A DNA stretch of 64,000 bases, taken from the NCBI GenBank assembly GCA_016296655.1, contig JAEDIW010000002.1:1-64000 (forward strand). Reading direction: 5' to 3'. Below the pieces are notes generated by a model, which saw only the letters and a program-made list of their open reading frames with translations, was not told the DNA's origin and searched no databases. Positions 53,612-61,582 of the stretch are shown one piece after another (position 1 is the stretch's first letter; each line of letters begins with the position of its first letter). The translations under genes were made by a program, and so were the position numbers. The stretch is from Treponema sp. (GTDB taxonomy: Bacteria; Spirochaetota; Spirochaetia; Treponematales; Treponemataceae).

Positions 53612-54460
53612 TTATTTTACAGCCCGGCTTTTTACCAGATTAAAGCAAAAATTTATCAGAAGGATAAATACAAACAAAACAACCCCTGTTGCTATCAACG
53701 CTTCGCGATGCAAATCTGCTGCATACCCCATTTCTATTACGATATTTGCCGTAAGAGTTCTGACTCCTTTTAAAATTGAATTCGGAAGCCTTGCCTGATT
53801 TCCTGCAACCATAATTACAGCCATTGTTTCGCCAATTGCACGACCAATTCCCAAAATAACTCCAGCCATAATCCCCGACTTAGCAGCTGGCAATACAACT
53901 AAAAATACACTTCTTTCATGAGAAGCCCCCAAAGCTCTGGCTCCTTCATAATAATTTTGAGGAACAGAATTCAAGCTTGTTTCAGAAACACAGATAATCG
54001 TAGGCAGAATCATCATGCCCAGCAAAAGTGAAGCAGTTAAAATGGAAGAACCATTTCCTCCAAAAACATTGCGAACAAATGGAACTATCACCATTAGCCC
54101 AAAAAATCCATACACAACGCTTGGAATCCCTGCCAGCAAATCTATGGCAGGTTTCAAAAGTTCATGAAGTTTTTTTGGACAGAATTTACTCAAAAAAATT
54201 GCCGTCATAAGACCTACAGGAACTCCAAAAATTATGGCACCTGCAGTAACATAAAGACTGCCTGCTATCATCGGAAAAATTCCATAAAGGTCATTTCCTG
54301 GTTTCCACTTAAGACCAAAAATAAAGTCTATAAAGCCTATTTTTTGAATTGCAGGAATTCCGTTCATAAATAAAAACAGACAGATTATAAAACTTGCAAT
54401 AATTGAAAACGCTGCGCACAGCAGAAACAAAATCTTAAAAATCTTTTCACGTATTCTCAT
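53612..54460 (-). CDS. pstC: Phosphate ABC transporter permease PstC
   Basis: This protein of about 282 residues has six helices, with LLAGIPSVVYGFFGLMVIVP and the coupling loop NYYEGARALGASHERSVFLV. Starting at the ATG at 54460 (MRIREKIFKILF) gives the normal PstC length. An upstream in-frame codon at 54553 would translate a hairpin-rich spacer and is rejected. No good ribosome binding site precedes 54460; the bases before it (CCCTTTTTT) follow three hairpins. Confidence 0.93.
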   Translation of the reverse strand: MRIREKIFKILFLLCAAFSIIASFIICLFLFMNGIPAIQKIGFIDFIFGLKWKPGNDLYGIFPMIAGSLYVTAGAIIFGVPVGLMTAIFLSKFCPKKLHELLKPAIDLLAGIPSVVYGFFGLMVIVPFVRNVFGGNGSSILTASLLLGMMILPTIICVSETSLNSVPQNYYEGARALGASHERSVFLVVLPAAKSGIMAGVILGIGRAIGETMAVIMVAGNQARLPNSILKGVRTLTANIVIEMGYAADLHREALIATGVVLFVFILLINFCFNLVKSRAVK

Positions 54461-54560
54461 AAAAAAGGGCGTTGCGGGGAATGTGTCCCCGCTAGAAAGG
54501 GTAGCACCCAATGAAATGGGTGCGAGGGAAAGACTTTTCCCTCTAACACACATCTAAACA
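54461..54560 (-). promoter_or_regulatory. Three-hairpin spacer between pstS and pstC (leader-like, copy L5)
   Basis: Three stems lie in series: GAGGGAAA/TTTCCCTC (54524-54543), GCACCCA/TGGGTGC (54504-54523) and GCGGGGA/TCCCCGC (54474-54492), then CCTTTTTTATG on the minus strand. The middle loop on the minus strand contains TTTCATT, as in L1 and L2. It probably stabilises or terminates the pstS message so that more PstS is made than PstC. Confidence 0.65.
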
Positions 54561-54574
54561 ATCATCTGATAAAC

Positions 54575-55462
54575 TTATTTACCAAGCTGATTCCATTTTT
54601 TTGTATTGCCAGTAAAGATTTTTTCAACCTGAGCTTTTGAGAGGTTTGAATTAGGATTTGCTTTGTTTACAATTACGGCAATTCCGTCAATGGCAATTGT
54701 TACCTGCTTTACACCTTTTTCAATTTCGCTAGCCTTCAGGTTGCGGCTTGCCATACCGATGTCACAAGTTCCATTGATTGCATTTGCAACACCTGTAGTA
54801 GAATCACTTGTCTGAAGTTCAATTTTTACATTCGGATTTACTGATTTGTAAGCTTCAATCAATTTTTCCATTACAGGAGAAACTGAGCTAGAACCAGCAA
54901 CAACTACTTTTCCTGAAGCACCGCTTGAAGCAAATGCATTGTCTGAAACTTTGATGTACTTGTTCTTTTCAATGACTTTCTGACCTTCAGAACTTACAAT
55001 AAAGTTTTCAAAATCCTTAGCTGCAGGAGAAAGATTTTCTTTTACAGCAATGTTAAAAGGGCGGCTGATTTTGTACGAAGCATTTTTGATGTTTTCAACA
55101 GAAGCTTCAGCTCCATCAATCTGCAAAGCTTTTACAGTGTCATTAAGAGAACCCAAAGAAACATAACCGATTGCATACTGGTCGCCTGCAACACTTGTAA
55201 GCATTACTGCTGTTGAGTTTGTAATGGCAGCTTCATCTGTAGTGTAGTCAACTTTTTTTCCTTCAGCATTTTTCTTTTCAATTCCAAAAAGTTCAATAAA
55301 TGCACCGCGAGTTCCTGAACCTTCTTCACGGCTTAACACATTTATTGCTTTCCTTGTGCTGAATTTTGGAGCTGCAAAACAGTCGGCACCAGCAACAGCA
55401 GCAATTAAAAGACCAAGTATGGCAACTTTCCTGAATGATTTTTTTTCAAACATAATTTTCAT
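54575..55462 (-). CDS. pstS: Phosphate-binding protein PstS, apparently circularly permuted
   Basis: This 295-residue periplasmic protein has a signal peptide (about 1-30, ending DCFA). Residues 39-172 (INVLSREEGSGTRGAF, then AIGYVSLGSLNDTVKAL and ENFIVSSEGQKVIEK) correspond to the second half of ordinary PstS. Residues 184-295 (KVVVAGSSSVSPVMEKLIEA, then GIAVIVNKANPNSNLSKAQ, ending TGNTKKWNQLGK) correspond to the first half. Both phosphate-loop segments (SSSVS and SGTR) are kept, and a flexible linker (about 172-184) joins the old ends. AAGGAG precedes the ATG. Pho boxes lie upstream. It delivers phosphate to PstCAB. Confidence 0.92.
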   Translation of the reverse strand: MKIMFEKKSFRKVAILGLLIAAVAGADCFAAPKFSTRKAINVLSREEGSGTRGAFIELFGIEKKNAEGKKVDYTTDEAAITNSTAVMLTSVAGDQYAIGYVSLGSLNDTVKALQIDGAEASVENIKNASYKISRPFNIAVKENLSPAAKDFENFIVSSEGQKVIEKNKYIKVSDNAFASSGASGKVVVAGSSSVSPVMEKLIEAYKSVNPNVKIELQTSDSTTGVANAINGTCDIGMASRNLKASEIEKGVKQVTIAIDGIAVIVNKANPNSNLSKAQVEKIFTGNTKKWNQLGK

Positions 55463-55517
55463 AAAAACTCCTTTCGTCTATGCTTCCATCTACGATGCCT
55501 TAAAGTTACAGAGTTTA

Positions 55518-55545
55518 TGTTAAAATTTACGTAATACTATGTTAA
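55518..55545 (-). promoter_or_regulatory. Pho box upstream of pstS (three repeats, 11-bp period)
   Basis: On the minus strand TTAACA (55545-55540), TTACGT (55534-55529) and TTAACA (55523-55518) are spaced exactly 11 bases apart, matching the TTWACA-N5 pattern known for PhoP of Bacillus. The first repeat overlaps the phoR stop codon. It would give pstS its own phosphate-starvation promoter. Confidence 0.75.
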
Positions 55546-56891
55546 GAATTTGTAAAAACAACAGTAAATTTGCTGCCTTTTCCAACTTCACTGGAAATTA
55601 AAATCGATGCGTTATGATATTTTGCAGCATGTTTTACAATTGAAAGACCAAGACCTGTTCCGCCAAGCTCTTTGGAACGGCTTTTATCGATTCTGTAAAA
55701 ACGTTCGAAAATCCTGTCCCTTTCATTTTCAGGAATTCCTATGCCACTGTCTGTAACCGAAAAGAATATCTTTCCTGTGTCTATCATGTTTTTTATCTCA
55801 ACAATGACATATCCATTTTCTTTATTATATTTGATAGCATTATCCACAAGATTGTAGACCATCTCATAAATTACAGACGGGACACCATTCATCATACCAG
55901 AATCTCCTGAAAGCCTTAAGGAAACCTTTTTTTTCTCAGCAACAGGCGACAGCAAAGTTATTACTTCTCTGGCAATGTCACGTAAACTTATGCCTTCTTT
56001 TTCCTGAGTAATCGATTTTTCATCCAGTTTACTTAGTTTTATAATGTCATTTACCAAAGCAATCATTCTCTGACATTCACTGTAAATTGTTCCTGCAAAT
56101 TCCCTTGTTGTACTTTCATCAACATTTTCGGTTTTTAAAATTTCTGCAAAGCCCGAAATGCTTGTAAGCGGAGTTTTCAATTCATGGCTTACGTTTGCGC
56201 TGAATTGCTGCCTGAGCTGTTCGCGCTGATTTTTTTCGTAATTTTCTTCAAGAATCCGCCTGGTAAAAGGTTTCAACTCTTCATATACAGAAATTTCATC
56301 AGGACAATCTAAATTTATATGATTAAACGGTTCTGTTACCTTTTTTGAAATATATTGCGCAATAAGGACAGAAAGAATCATGGCTATTACAAGGACGACA
56401 AGCAGAATCTGCGCCATCTGCAAAAGCAAAATCCAGACAGAATTCTGATTGCAGCTCAACCTGATAATATCCCCATTTGAAAGCTGTCTTGCAAAATACA
56501 AAGTTTTTTCTGTCATGGTAGAAGAATAGCGGCTTACAGTTGTAACACCTTTCTGCACAGCTTCCACAAATTCCTGCCTATGCGAATGGTCTTCCATTGA
56601 AGAACTTTCTACAAAACTGTCAAAATAAACAGTTCCATCGCTATGAATCAGTGTTATGCGGTTTTGCGTTTTTAAATTCGCAAATTTTGAAAACTCTTTT
56701 GTCAAAACAAACTCTTCCAGAAATTCTGCTTCCAGAGCAAGTTCGCTGAAAACCTGCCTTTCAAAATAACCGTACATATTAAACACAAAAATTACAGCAC
56801 AAACAGAATAAACCAAAATTCCTGTAAAAAAAGTTCCCAAAAAAATGCTCAGTGTGAGAGACGGTGACTTCGATTTTTCATTTTCATTCAT
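55542..56891 (-). CDS. phoR: Phosphate-regulon sensor histidine kinase
   Basis: This protein of about 449 residues has two membrane helices flanking an extracytoplasmic domain (about 50-150) and a kinase core. The core has H-box FSANVSHELKTPLTSISGFA, N-box NLVDNAIKYNKENG, DSGIGIPENE and GGTGLGLSIVKHAA. It phosphorylates PhoB under phosphate limitation. The ATG at 56891 starts 14 bases after the phoB stop; an in-frame codon at 56930 would overlap phoB by 26 bases. Confidence 0.92.
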   Translation of the reverse strand: MNENEKSKSPSLTLSIFLGTFFTGILVYSVCAVIFVFNMYGYFERQVFSELALEAEFLEEFVLTKEFSKFANLKTQNRITLIHSDGTVYFDSFVESSSMEDHSHRQEFVEAVQKGVTTVSRYSSTMTEKTLYFARQLSNGDIIRLSCNQNSVWILLLQMAQILLVVLVIAMILSVLIAQYISKKVTEPFNHINLDCPDEISVYEELKPFTRRILEENYEKNQREQLRQQFSANVSHELKTPLTSISGFAEILKTENVDESTTREFAGTIYSECQRMIALVNDIIKLSKLDEKSITQEKEGISLRDIAREVITLLSPVAEKKKVSLRLSGDSGMMNGVPSVIYEMVYNLVDNAIKYNKENGYVIVEIKNMIDTGKIFFSVTDSGIGIPENERDRIFERFYRIDKSRSKELGGTGLGLSIVKHAAKYHNASILISSEVGKGSKFTVVFTNS

Positions 56892-56904
56892 TTTCCAGCT
56901 GCCT

Positions 56905-57576
56905 TTAATTTGCCTTATAGCCGATTCCACGAACAGTTTCTATAATCTGCCCGTCCTCATCGCCTATCTTCTGGCGCAAAGTCCTTATATGAACATCAAC
57001 AGTACGACTTTCAATCTCTGCATCAATTTTCCATATAGAATCAAGAAGCTGTTCACGTGACAAAACTATTCCACGATGTTCAATCAATAAAACAAGCAGA
57101 TCAAATTCCTTGACTGTAAGGAAAACCTGTCTGTCCCCACAGAACACTGTATGCCTGTTTTTATCTATTTTTACTATTCCACATTCAAGAATTTCAGAAG
57201 AAGAATCTTTTTTTTCGTACCGTCGCAAAACAGCCTTTATCCGCGAAATTAATTCCATCATTCCAAAAGGTTTTGTAATATAGTCATCAGCCCCAGAATC
57301 AAGCCCTGTCACCACATCAAATTCAGAATCTTTTGCCGTAAGCATAATCGCAGGAATGTTTTTATATTTTTCATCGGACCGAAGCTTTTTTAAAATTGAA
57401 ATTCCGTCTTCTTCCGGAAGCATTATATCCAGAACAAAAAGTTCAGGCGAAACTTTTTTCAATTCAGCCCATAATTCTGACGGCAGACCAAAGCTTTTTA
57501 CTTCGTACTGCTGAGATTTCAACGTGTAATCAATAAGTTTGCGAATAGAATCGTCATCTTCCAATATAAAAATCAT
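56905..57576 (-). CDS. phoB: Phosphate-regulon response regulator
   Basis: This 223-residue OmpR-class regulator has a receiver domain with phospho-acceptor Asp50 (FVLDIMLPEEDG) and switch residues in AIMLTAKDS. Its C-terminal winged helix carries LTVKEFDLLVLLIEHRG and SRTVDVHIRTLRQKIG. It should bind the 11-bp-period TTWACA repeats found before phoB itself, pstS and the Na/Pi cotransporter. It is the first gene of phoB-phoR-pstSCAB-phoU. Confidence 0.95.
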   Translation of the reverse strand: MIFILEDDDSIRKLIDYTLKSQQYEVKSFGLPSELWAELKKVSPELFVLDIMLPEEDGISILKKLRSDEKYKNIPAIMLTAKDSEFDVVTGLDSGADDYITKPFGMMELISRIKAVLRRYEKKDSSSEILECGIVKIDKNRHTVFCGDRQVFLTVKEFDLLVLLIEHRGIVLSREQLLDSIWKIDAEIESRTVDVHIRTLRQKIGDEDGQIIETVRGIGYKAN

Positions 57577-57620
57577 GATTTTATTTTCAGCATGAAAGCA
57601 CTAAAATTCAACATCGCCTT

Positions 57621-57637
57621 TGTAAATTTCTTGTAAA
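57621..57637 (-). promoter_or_regulatory. Pho box upstream of phoB (two repeats)
   Basis: On the minus strand TTTACA (57637-57632), AGAAA and TTTACA (57626-57621) have the same 11-base period as at pstS and the Na/Pi gene. It lies 45 bp before phoB and suggests autoregulation. Confidence 0.7.
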
Positions 57638-57663
57638 AATTTATTTGGGCAACTTTTCTGCTT

Positions 57664-57734
57664 GGGCTGTATAATTAGTTCTGTCATGCTTATTTCGCAA
57701 TGGCGCTATGAACTTAACTTTTAAGCCAGCCCCA
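57664..57734. repeat. GGGGCTGTCC-type repeat, copy R6
   Basis: GGGCTGTATAATTAGTTCTG at the left and CTTAACTTTTAAGCCAGCCCC at the right match R1 in the same orientation. It lies between divergent phoB and the flavodoxin gene. The rest of this 500-bp gap holds two TTTTCCACA motifs (57777-57785 and 57788-57796) and the operators at 57979-58025; no ORF is supported. Confidence 0.65.
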
Positions 57735-57978
57735 TTTAGAACGGCTTCAACGCTGCTACAACTCCTGTTTCGTTTTTTTTCCACAAGTTTTCCACAGGCT
57801 TACACAGATTCAACACGTTTTTAAATATTTTTCCATTACGAGTGCAAATGTTTTCTTTTCAGCTCAGAAGGAAAACAGGCTTTGTTTGCAAATACAAAAA
57901 TCAATTATACCTGCATTCAGACAAAACACAACAACTCCTAGTATACCATGACCGATGAAGTAATCTGCGAAGAAAAAA

Positions 57979-58025
57979 TATGTAATATATTGCATATTTT
58001 AGAAAATTATGTAATATATTACATA
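57979..58025 (+). promoter_or_regulatory. Twin palindromic operators before the flavodoxin gene
   Basis: TATGTAATATATTACATA (58008-58025) is a perfect 18-bp palindrome. TATGTAATATATTGCATA (57979-57996) is a one-mismatch copy 29 bases upstream. Two such sites in tandem are typical of a dimeric repressor, but no regulator gene is adjacent to name it. Confidence 0.7.
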
Positions 58026-58076
58026 TTAAAAGGGGAATGAAGATGCTTTCCGCACATCCCTGGATACGAGGTTTTT

Positions 58077-58646
58077 ATGAAATTTTCAAAATTTTTTTTA
58101 TCAATTATTGCTTTTTCAGCAGTCTGCACTTCAAGTTATGCAAAAAACTCAAAATGTATTGTAATTTATGAATCGCAAACAGGATTTACTGCTAAATACG
58201 CACAATGGATTGCACAAGAACTAGGTTGCGAATGTAAATACAGAAAAGACATCGCTTCTGACGAACTGAAAAACTATGAAACCGTAATTTACGGTGGCTG
58301 GATTCGTGCAAACAAAATTGTCAGCCTCTCAAAAACGCAGAAAAAAATCAAGCCATCAGTCATTTTTGCTGTCGGTTCAACTCCAGCCTATGAAGAAGTT
58401 ATAGAAGAGATAAAAAAATCAAATAAAATAAGCACACCTTTCTTCTATTTTGAAGGTGGTTTTGATTTTGAAAAACTCAGCTCTTTTCAGAAAAAAATCC
58501 TTCTAATAATGAAAAAACAAGTTGCAAAGAAAGAAAACAAAACAAGACAAGAAATTTTTATGGTAGAAAATCTTGGAACAAGTTTTGACCATTCAAGCAA
58601 AGACCAGATTATCCCTTTAGTAGATTTTGTAAGAGCTACTAAATAA
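58077..58646 (+). CDS. Flavodoxin-domain protein with an N-terminal signal peptide
   Basis: This 189-residue protein opens with a signal-peptide-like stretch (MKFSKFFLSIIAFSAVCTSS, then YAKN). A flavodoxin fold of the Flavodoxin_5/HemG type follows: CIVIYESQTGFTAKYAQWIA carries the FMN phosphate loop, and VIYGGWIRANKI is the second strand and loop. Flavodoxins are normally cytoplasmic, so a secreted or membrane-anchored one is odd. GAGG is six bases before the ATG. Two strong palindromes upstream indicate tight control. An uncleaved anchor facing the cytoplasm is an alternative. Confidence 0.75.
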   Translation: MKFSKFFLSIIAFSAVCTSSYAKNSKCIVIYESQTGFTAKYAQWIAQELGCECKYRKDIASDELKNYETVIYGGWIRANKIVSLSKTQKKIKPSVIFAVGSTPAYEEVIEEIKKSNKISTPFFYFEGGFDFEKLSSFQKKILLIMKKQVAKKENKTRQEIFMVENLGTSFDHSSKDQIIPLVDFVRATK

Positions 58647-58716
58647 ACAGGCAAGAATCAAAAAAAACGCCCGGAACGTCTAAAATTTTACTTTTCAGAC
58701 GTTCCTTCATTCAAAT

Positions 58717-58744
58717 TTTACATAAATTTTACATAAATTTTATA
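58717..58744 (+). promoter_or_regulatory. Pho box upstream of the Na/Pi cotransporter (three repeats)
   Basis: TTTACA (58717-58722), TTTACA (58728-58733) and TTTATA (58739-58744) repeat at exactly 11 bases with the same TAAAT spacer. A TATATT overlapping the last repeat could be the -10 box. This ties the transporter to PhoB control. Confidence 0.75.
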
Positions 58745-58777
58745 TTCAATCTTCCAGAAAAACAGCAAACTTAAATT

Positions 58778-60457
58778 ATGATTTTTACTATTTTCGGCCA
58801 GATTCTTGGCTTCACAGGTTCTTTGTGCCTGCTTCTGTTCGGCATGAATATGCTTTCAGACGGCATTCAAAAAGGAGCAGGCAATAATCTGCAAAAACTT
58901 CTTGGCCGGATAACAGGGAATCGTTTTACAGCCGTTCTCACAGGCATCGGTATAACTGCAATAATTCAGTCTTCTGGGGCTACAACTGTAATGGTTGTAA
59001 GTTTTGTAAATGCAGAAATTTTGTCACTTACACAGGCAATTGGTGTAATTTTTGGGGCAAATATAGGAACTACAGTTACAGCGTGGATAGTTGCATTCTT
59101 CGGATTTTCTTTTTCAATTTCATCAGCAGCGATTCCTCTTTTTGGAATCGGCTTCCTTCTAAAACGCCTGAAAAAATTCAAAATTCATAATTTTTCTGAC
59201 AGTTTCATGGGCTTTGCCCTTCTGTTTATGGGACTTGATTTACTAAAAGCTGCAATTACTTTAAGCCCAGATTCCGCGGCGTTTCTGTTAAAGTTAAACA
59301 ACCTTGGTCTTGCAGGACTTATTCTTGGAGTTTTTATCGGCGCATTTGTTACAGCCCTCATTCATTCATCTTCTGCCATGACCGCCATAGTTTTAACCAT
59401 GGCTTCAAATGGCTCACTAGGCTGGGAACTTTCAGCAGCAATTGTGCTTGGTTCAAATATTGGCTCCACAGTTGATGCCGTAATGTCCGCCTTCGGAGCT
59501 TCCGTAAATGCAAAGAGAACCGCATTTGTGCATGTGGCATTTAATGTTACAGGAACTGTAATTGCACTTTGCGTTTTCAAACCTTTTCTTGCACTTGTTG
59601 ACCTTATTGTGCCAGGAACACCAGTTTCAGACATAACTACGCACATTGCTATGCTACATACTATTTTTAACCTGTCAGCAACACTGATTTTCATACAATT
59701 TGTCGAACAGATTGCAAGTCTTTCCAAAAAAGCAATAAAAGAAAACGAACAAGAACAGAACGAACACTACAAGCTGCCGGCAATTCTTCCAAACAGCCAT
59801 ATTTCTGCAGAAGTTTATTCTTTTCAGATTCAAAAAGAAATTTCAAAAATGGCAGCAAAAGTTATGGATATGTTCGATGCCATTTATAATACACTGATAA
59901 ATGAAAAAATTCTTTCAAACTTCAGAAATTCCTCTGAGTCCATTGAAATTATAATTCAAGAAGTTGAACATTCAGAAAATTATATAGACGAAATGAATGA
60001 AGAAATTACGCATTTTTTGCAGAACTGCTCAAGGCTTCCAAATGCAAATCACGAAGAACGCATTCATTTTTCAAAATTAATCACAATCACAGAGTGTCTT
60101 GAAGATTTAAGTGACGAATGTGCAGCCCTGATGTTTGCCTTGCAAAAATTCATAAAAAAAGGCAACGGCGGAAGCTCAGAAAACCAGACAAAAAGTGTGC
60201 TTGATTATCTTGAATCTGTAAGAATTTTCTACGAAGAAATCTGCTTTTACATGACGGCTGGCATAAGTGATGTACAAAAGGAAAACTGTCAGCTTGTTGA
60301 AGAAAAAATCGACAAAACAAAGAGAGAACTCAAAAAAGCCAGCCGCAAACGTATTGAAAACGGTTGTGATGTTAAGGCAGAACTTGCTTACATGAATATG
60401 GTTCGCAAAATTGAAAAAGCCGGTGACTGCGTATACGGAATCGTACAGGCTCTGTAA
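58778..60457 (+). CDS. Na/Pi cotransporter family protein with PhoU-like C-terminus
   Basis: This protein has 559 residues. Residues 1-310 form the duplicated NptA/YjbB transport domain, with the paired QSSGATTVMVVSFVNA and HSSSAMTAIVLTMAS motifs and about nine helices. Residues 340-559 are a soluble helical PhoU-like domain (SFQIQKEISKMAAKVMDMFD). It may import or export phosphate with sodium. Pho boxes directly upstream and the nearby pst operon support a phosphate role. No strong ribosome binding site is visible. Confidence 0.9.
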   Translation: MIFTIFGQILGFTGSLCLLLFGMNMLSDGIQKGAGNNLQKLLGRITGNRFTAVLTGIGITAIIQSSGATTVMVVSFVNAEILSLTQAIGVIFGANIGTTVTAWIVAFFGFSFSISSAAIPLFGIGFLLKRLKKFKIHNFSDSFMGFALLFMGLDLLKAAITLSPDSAAFLLKLNNLGLAGLILGVFIGAFVTALIHSSSAMTAIVLTMASNGSLGWELSAAIVLGSNIGSTVDAVMSAFGASVNAKRTAFVHVAFNVTGTVIALCVFKPFLALVDLIVPGTPVSDITTHIAMLHTIFNLSATLIFIQFVEQIASLSKKAIKENEQEQNEHYKLPAILPNSHISAEVYSFQIQKEISKMAAKVMDMFDAIYNTLINEKILSNFRNSSESIEIIIQEVEHSENYIDEMNEEITHFLQNCSRLPNANHEERIHFSKLITITECLEDLSDECAALMFALQKFIKKGNGGSSENQTKSVLDYLESVRIFYEEICFYMTAGISDVQKENCQLVEEKIDKTKRELKKASRKRIENGCDVKAELAYMNMVRKIEKAGDCVYGIVQAL

Positions 60458-60496
60458 TTTTTGCATTATTTCTTCAGGATGCCATCAAACAGAAAT

Positions 60497-60533
60497 TTGC
60501 CCATAACAATTTTTTACATTATAATCAATGTAA
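60497..60533 (+). promoter_or_regulatory. Promoter with overlapping palindrome upstream of the aldo/keto reductase
   Basis: TTGCCC (60497-60502), exactly 17 bp and TATAAT (60520-60525) form a good promoter. TTACATT (60514-60520) and AATGTAA (60527-60533) are perfect inverted arms across the -10, where a repressor could bind. The leader then carries repeat R7. Confidence 0.6.
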
Positions 60534-60560
60534 TTAAATTGCAGATTCTTGTTGGCAAAT

Positions 60561-60648
60561 GACGGGGCTAATAACTTCTGTCGTGCAGAAGTTATTTCAG
60601 CATCTACACTATATAACACTATTAAATATACTTTTGGGGCGCCCCGTC
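60561..60648. repeat. GGGGC-ended repeat with nested hairpin, copy R7
   Basis: GACGGGGC (60561-60568) and GCCCCGTC (60641-60648) are perfect end arms. Inside, AATAACTTCTG and CAGAAGTTATT (about 60570-60597) form an 11-bp hairpin. The tail ATACTTTTGGGGCGCCCC relates it to the GGGGCTGTCC family. It lies in the leader of the aldo/keto reductase gene, just before AGGAGG. Confidence 0.65.
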
Positions 60649-60665
60649 TTATATGAGGAGGAGAA

Positions 60666-61538
60666 ATGAACTTTAAATCTTTGACAGAAACTTTTTCTTT
60701 ATCAGATGGAAATAAGATTCCTTGTATAGGTTTTGGAACTTGGCAGTCAGCAGACGGTGAAGAATGTTACAATGCCGTTACAGCAGCTTTAGAATGTGGC
60801 TACAGGCATATTGATACAGCAGAAGGCTATGGCAATGAAGAAAGCGTAGGCCGGGCAATTTCTGATTTTCTCAAAAAAAATACCTGCAAACGCTCAGATT
60901 TATTCATCACCACAAAACTCCACAACAATTTTCACAGCTATGAAGAAGCAAAAAATGCCATTGAAAAATCACTAAAGGATCTTCAGCTCGAATACCTTGA
61001 TCTCTTTTTAATTCACTGGCCAAATCCCATCAAAACCAGACAAACTTGGCAACAATCAAATGCAGCAGCATGGAAAGCCATGGAAGAAGCTGTAAAAGCA
61101 GGAAAAATCCGTTCTCTTGGAATAAGCAATTTCCGAAGTCATCATATTGAAGAACTTTTAAAAACAGCTGTAATAAAGCCTGTTGTAAATCAGATAAAAT
61201 TCTGTCCTGGAATTACTCAAAAAGACGTTGTTGAATGTTCCGTAAAAAATGGCATGATTGTAGAAGCCTACAGTCCTCTGGGTACTGGTGCAATTTTTAA
61301 AAACGAGGAAATGAAAAAAATTGCGGAAGCCCATAAACGCTCAATTGCACAAATTTGCATTGCCTACGTTTTACAAAATGGAATTCTTCCACTGCCAAAA
61401 TCTGTTACGCCCGAAAGGATTCAATCAAACACTCAGGTTTTTGACATTGAACTTTCCGAACAGGAATGTCAAATTATTGCAAACCTTAAAGACACAGGCA
61501 TTTCCCCTGTAAGAAATCCAGACGAAATCGAATTCTAA
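60666..61538 (+). CDS. Aldo/keto reductase
   Basis: This 290-residue cytoplasmic NAD(P)H-dependent reductase belongs to the AKR5-like (2,5-diketogluconate/glyoxal reductase) type. The tetrad is visible: Asp and Tyr in HIDTAEGYGNEESVG, Lys in LFITTKLHN and His in LFLIHWPNP. The cofactor end reads LPKSVTPERIQSNTQVF. AGGAGGAG gives a very strong ribosome binding site. It is followed 44 bp later by deoD in the same direction. The natural substrate cannot be told. Confidence 0.92.
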   Translation: MNFKSLTETFSLSDGNKIPCIGFGTWQSADGEECYNAVTAALECGYRHIDTAEGYGNEESVGRAISDFLKKNTCKRSDLFITTKLHNNFHSYEEAKNAIEKSLKDLQLEYLDLFLIHWPNPIKTRQTWQQSNAAAWKAMEEAVKAGKIRSLGISNFRSHHIEELLKTAVIKPVVNQIKFCPGITQKDVVECSVKNGMIVEAYSPLGTGAIFKNEEMKKIAEAHKRSIAQICIAYVLQNGILPLPKSVTPERIQSNTQVFDIELSEQECQIIANLKDTGISPVRNPDEIEF

Positions 61539-61582
61539 AAAAATCTGTTTAAAAGACTTTATAAGAATTCCCAGGAGAGTTT

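Noticed and set aside
54461..54553. A 31-residue N-terminal extension of PstC.
   Set aside because: It would translate three GC-rich hairpins and has no similarity to PstC N-termini; the ATG at 54460 gives the normal length.
57777..57796. Two TTTTCCACA motifs 11 bases apart, like DnaA boxes, in the phoB-flavodoxin gap.
   Set aside because: The same motif occurs twice inside the cheA coding region near 31,300, and there is no dnaA/dnaN context, AT-rich unwinding element or larger cluster, so an origin or a DnaA-controlled site is not supported.
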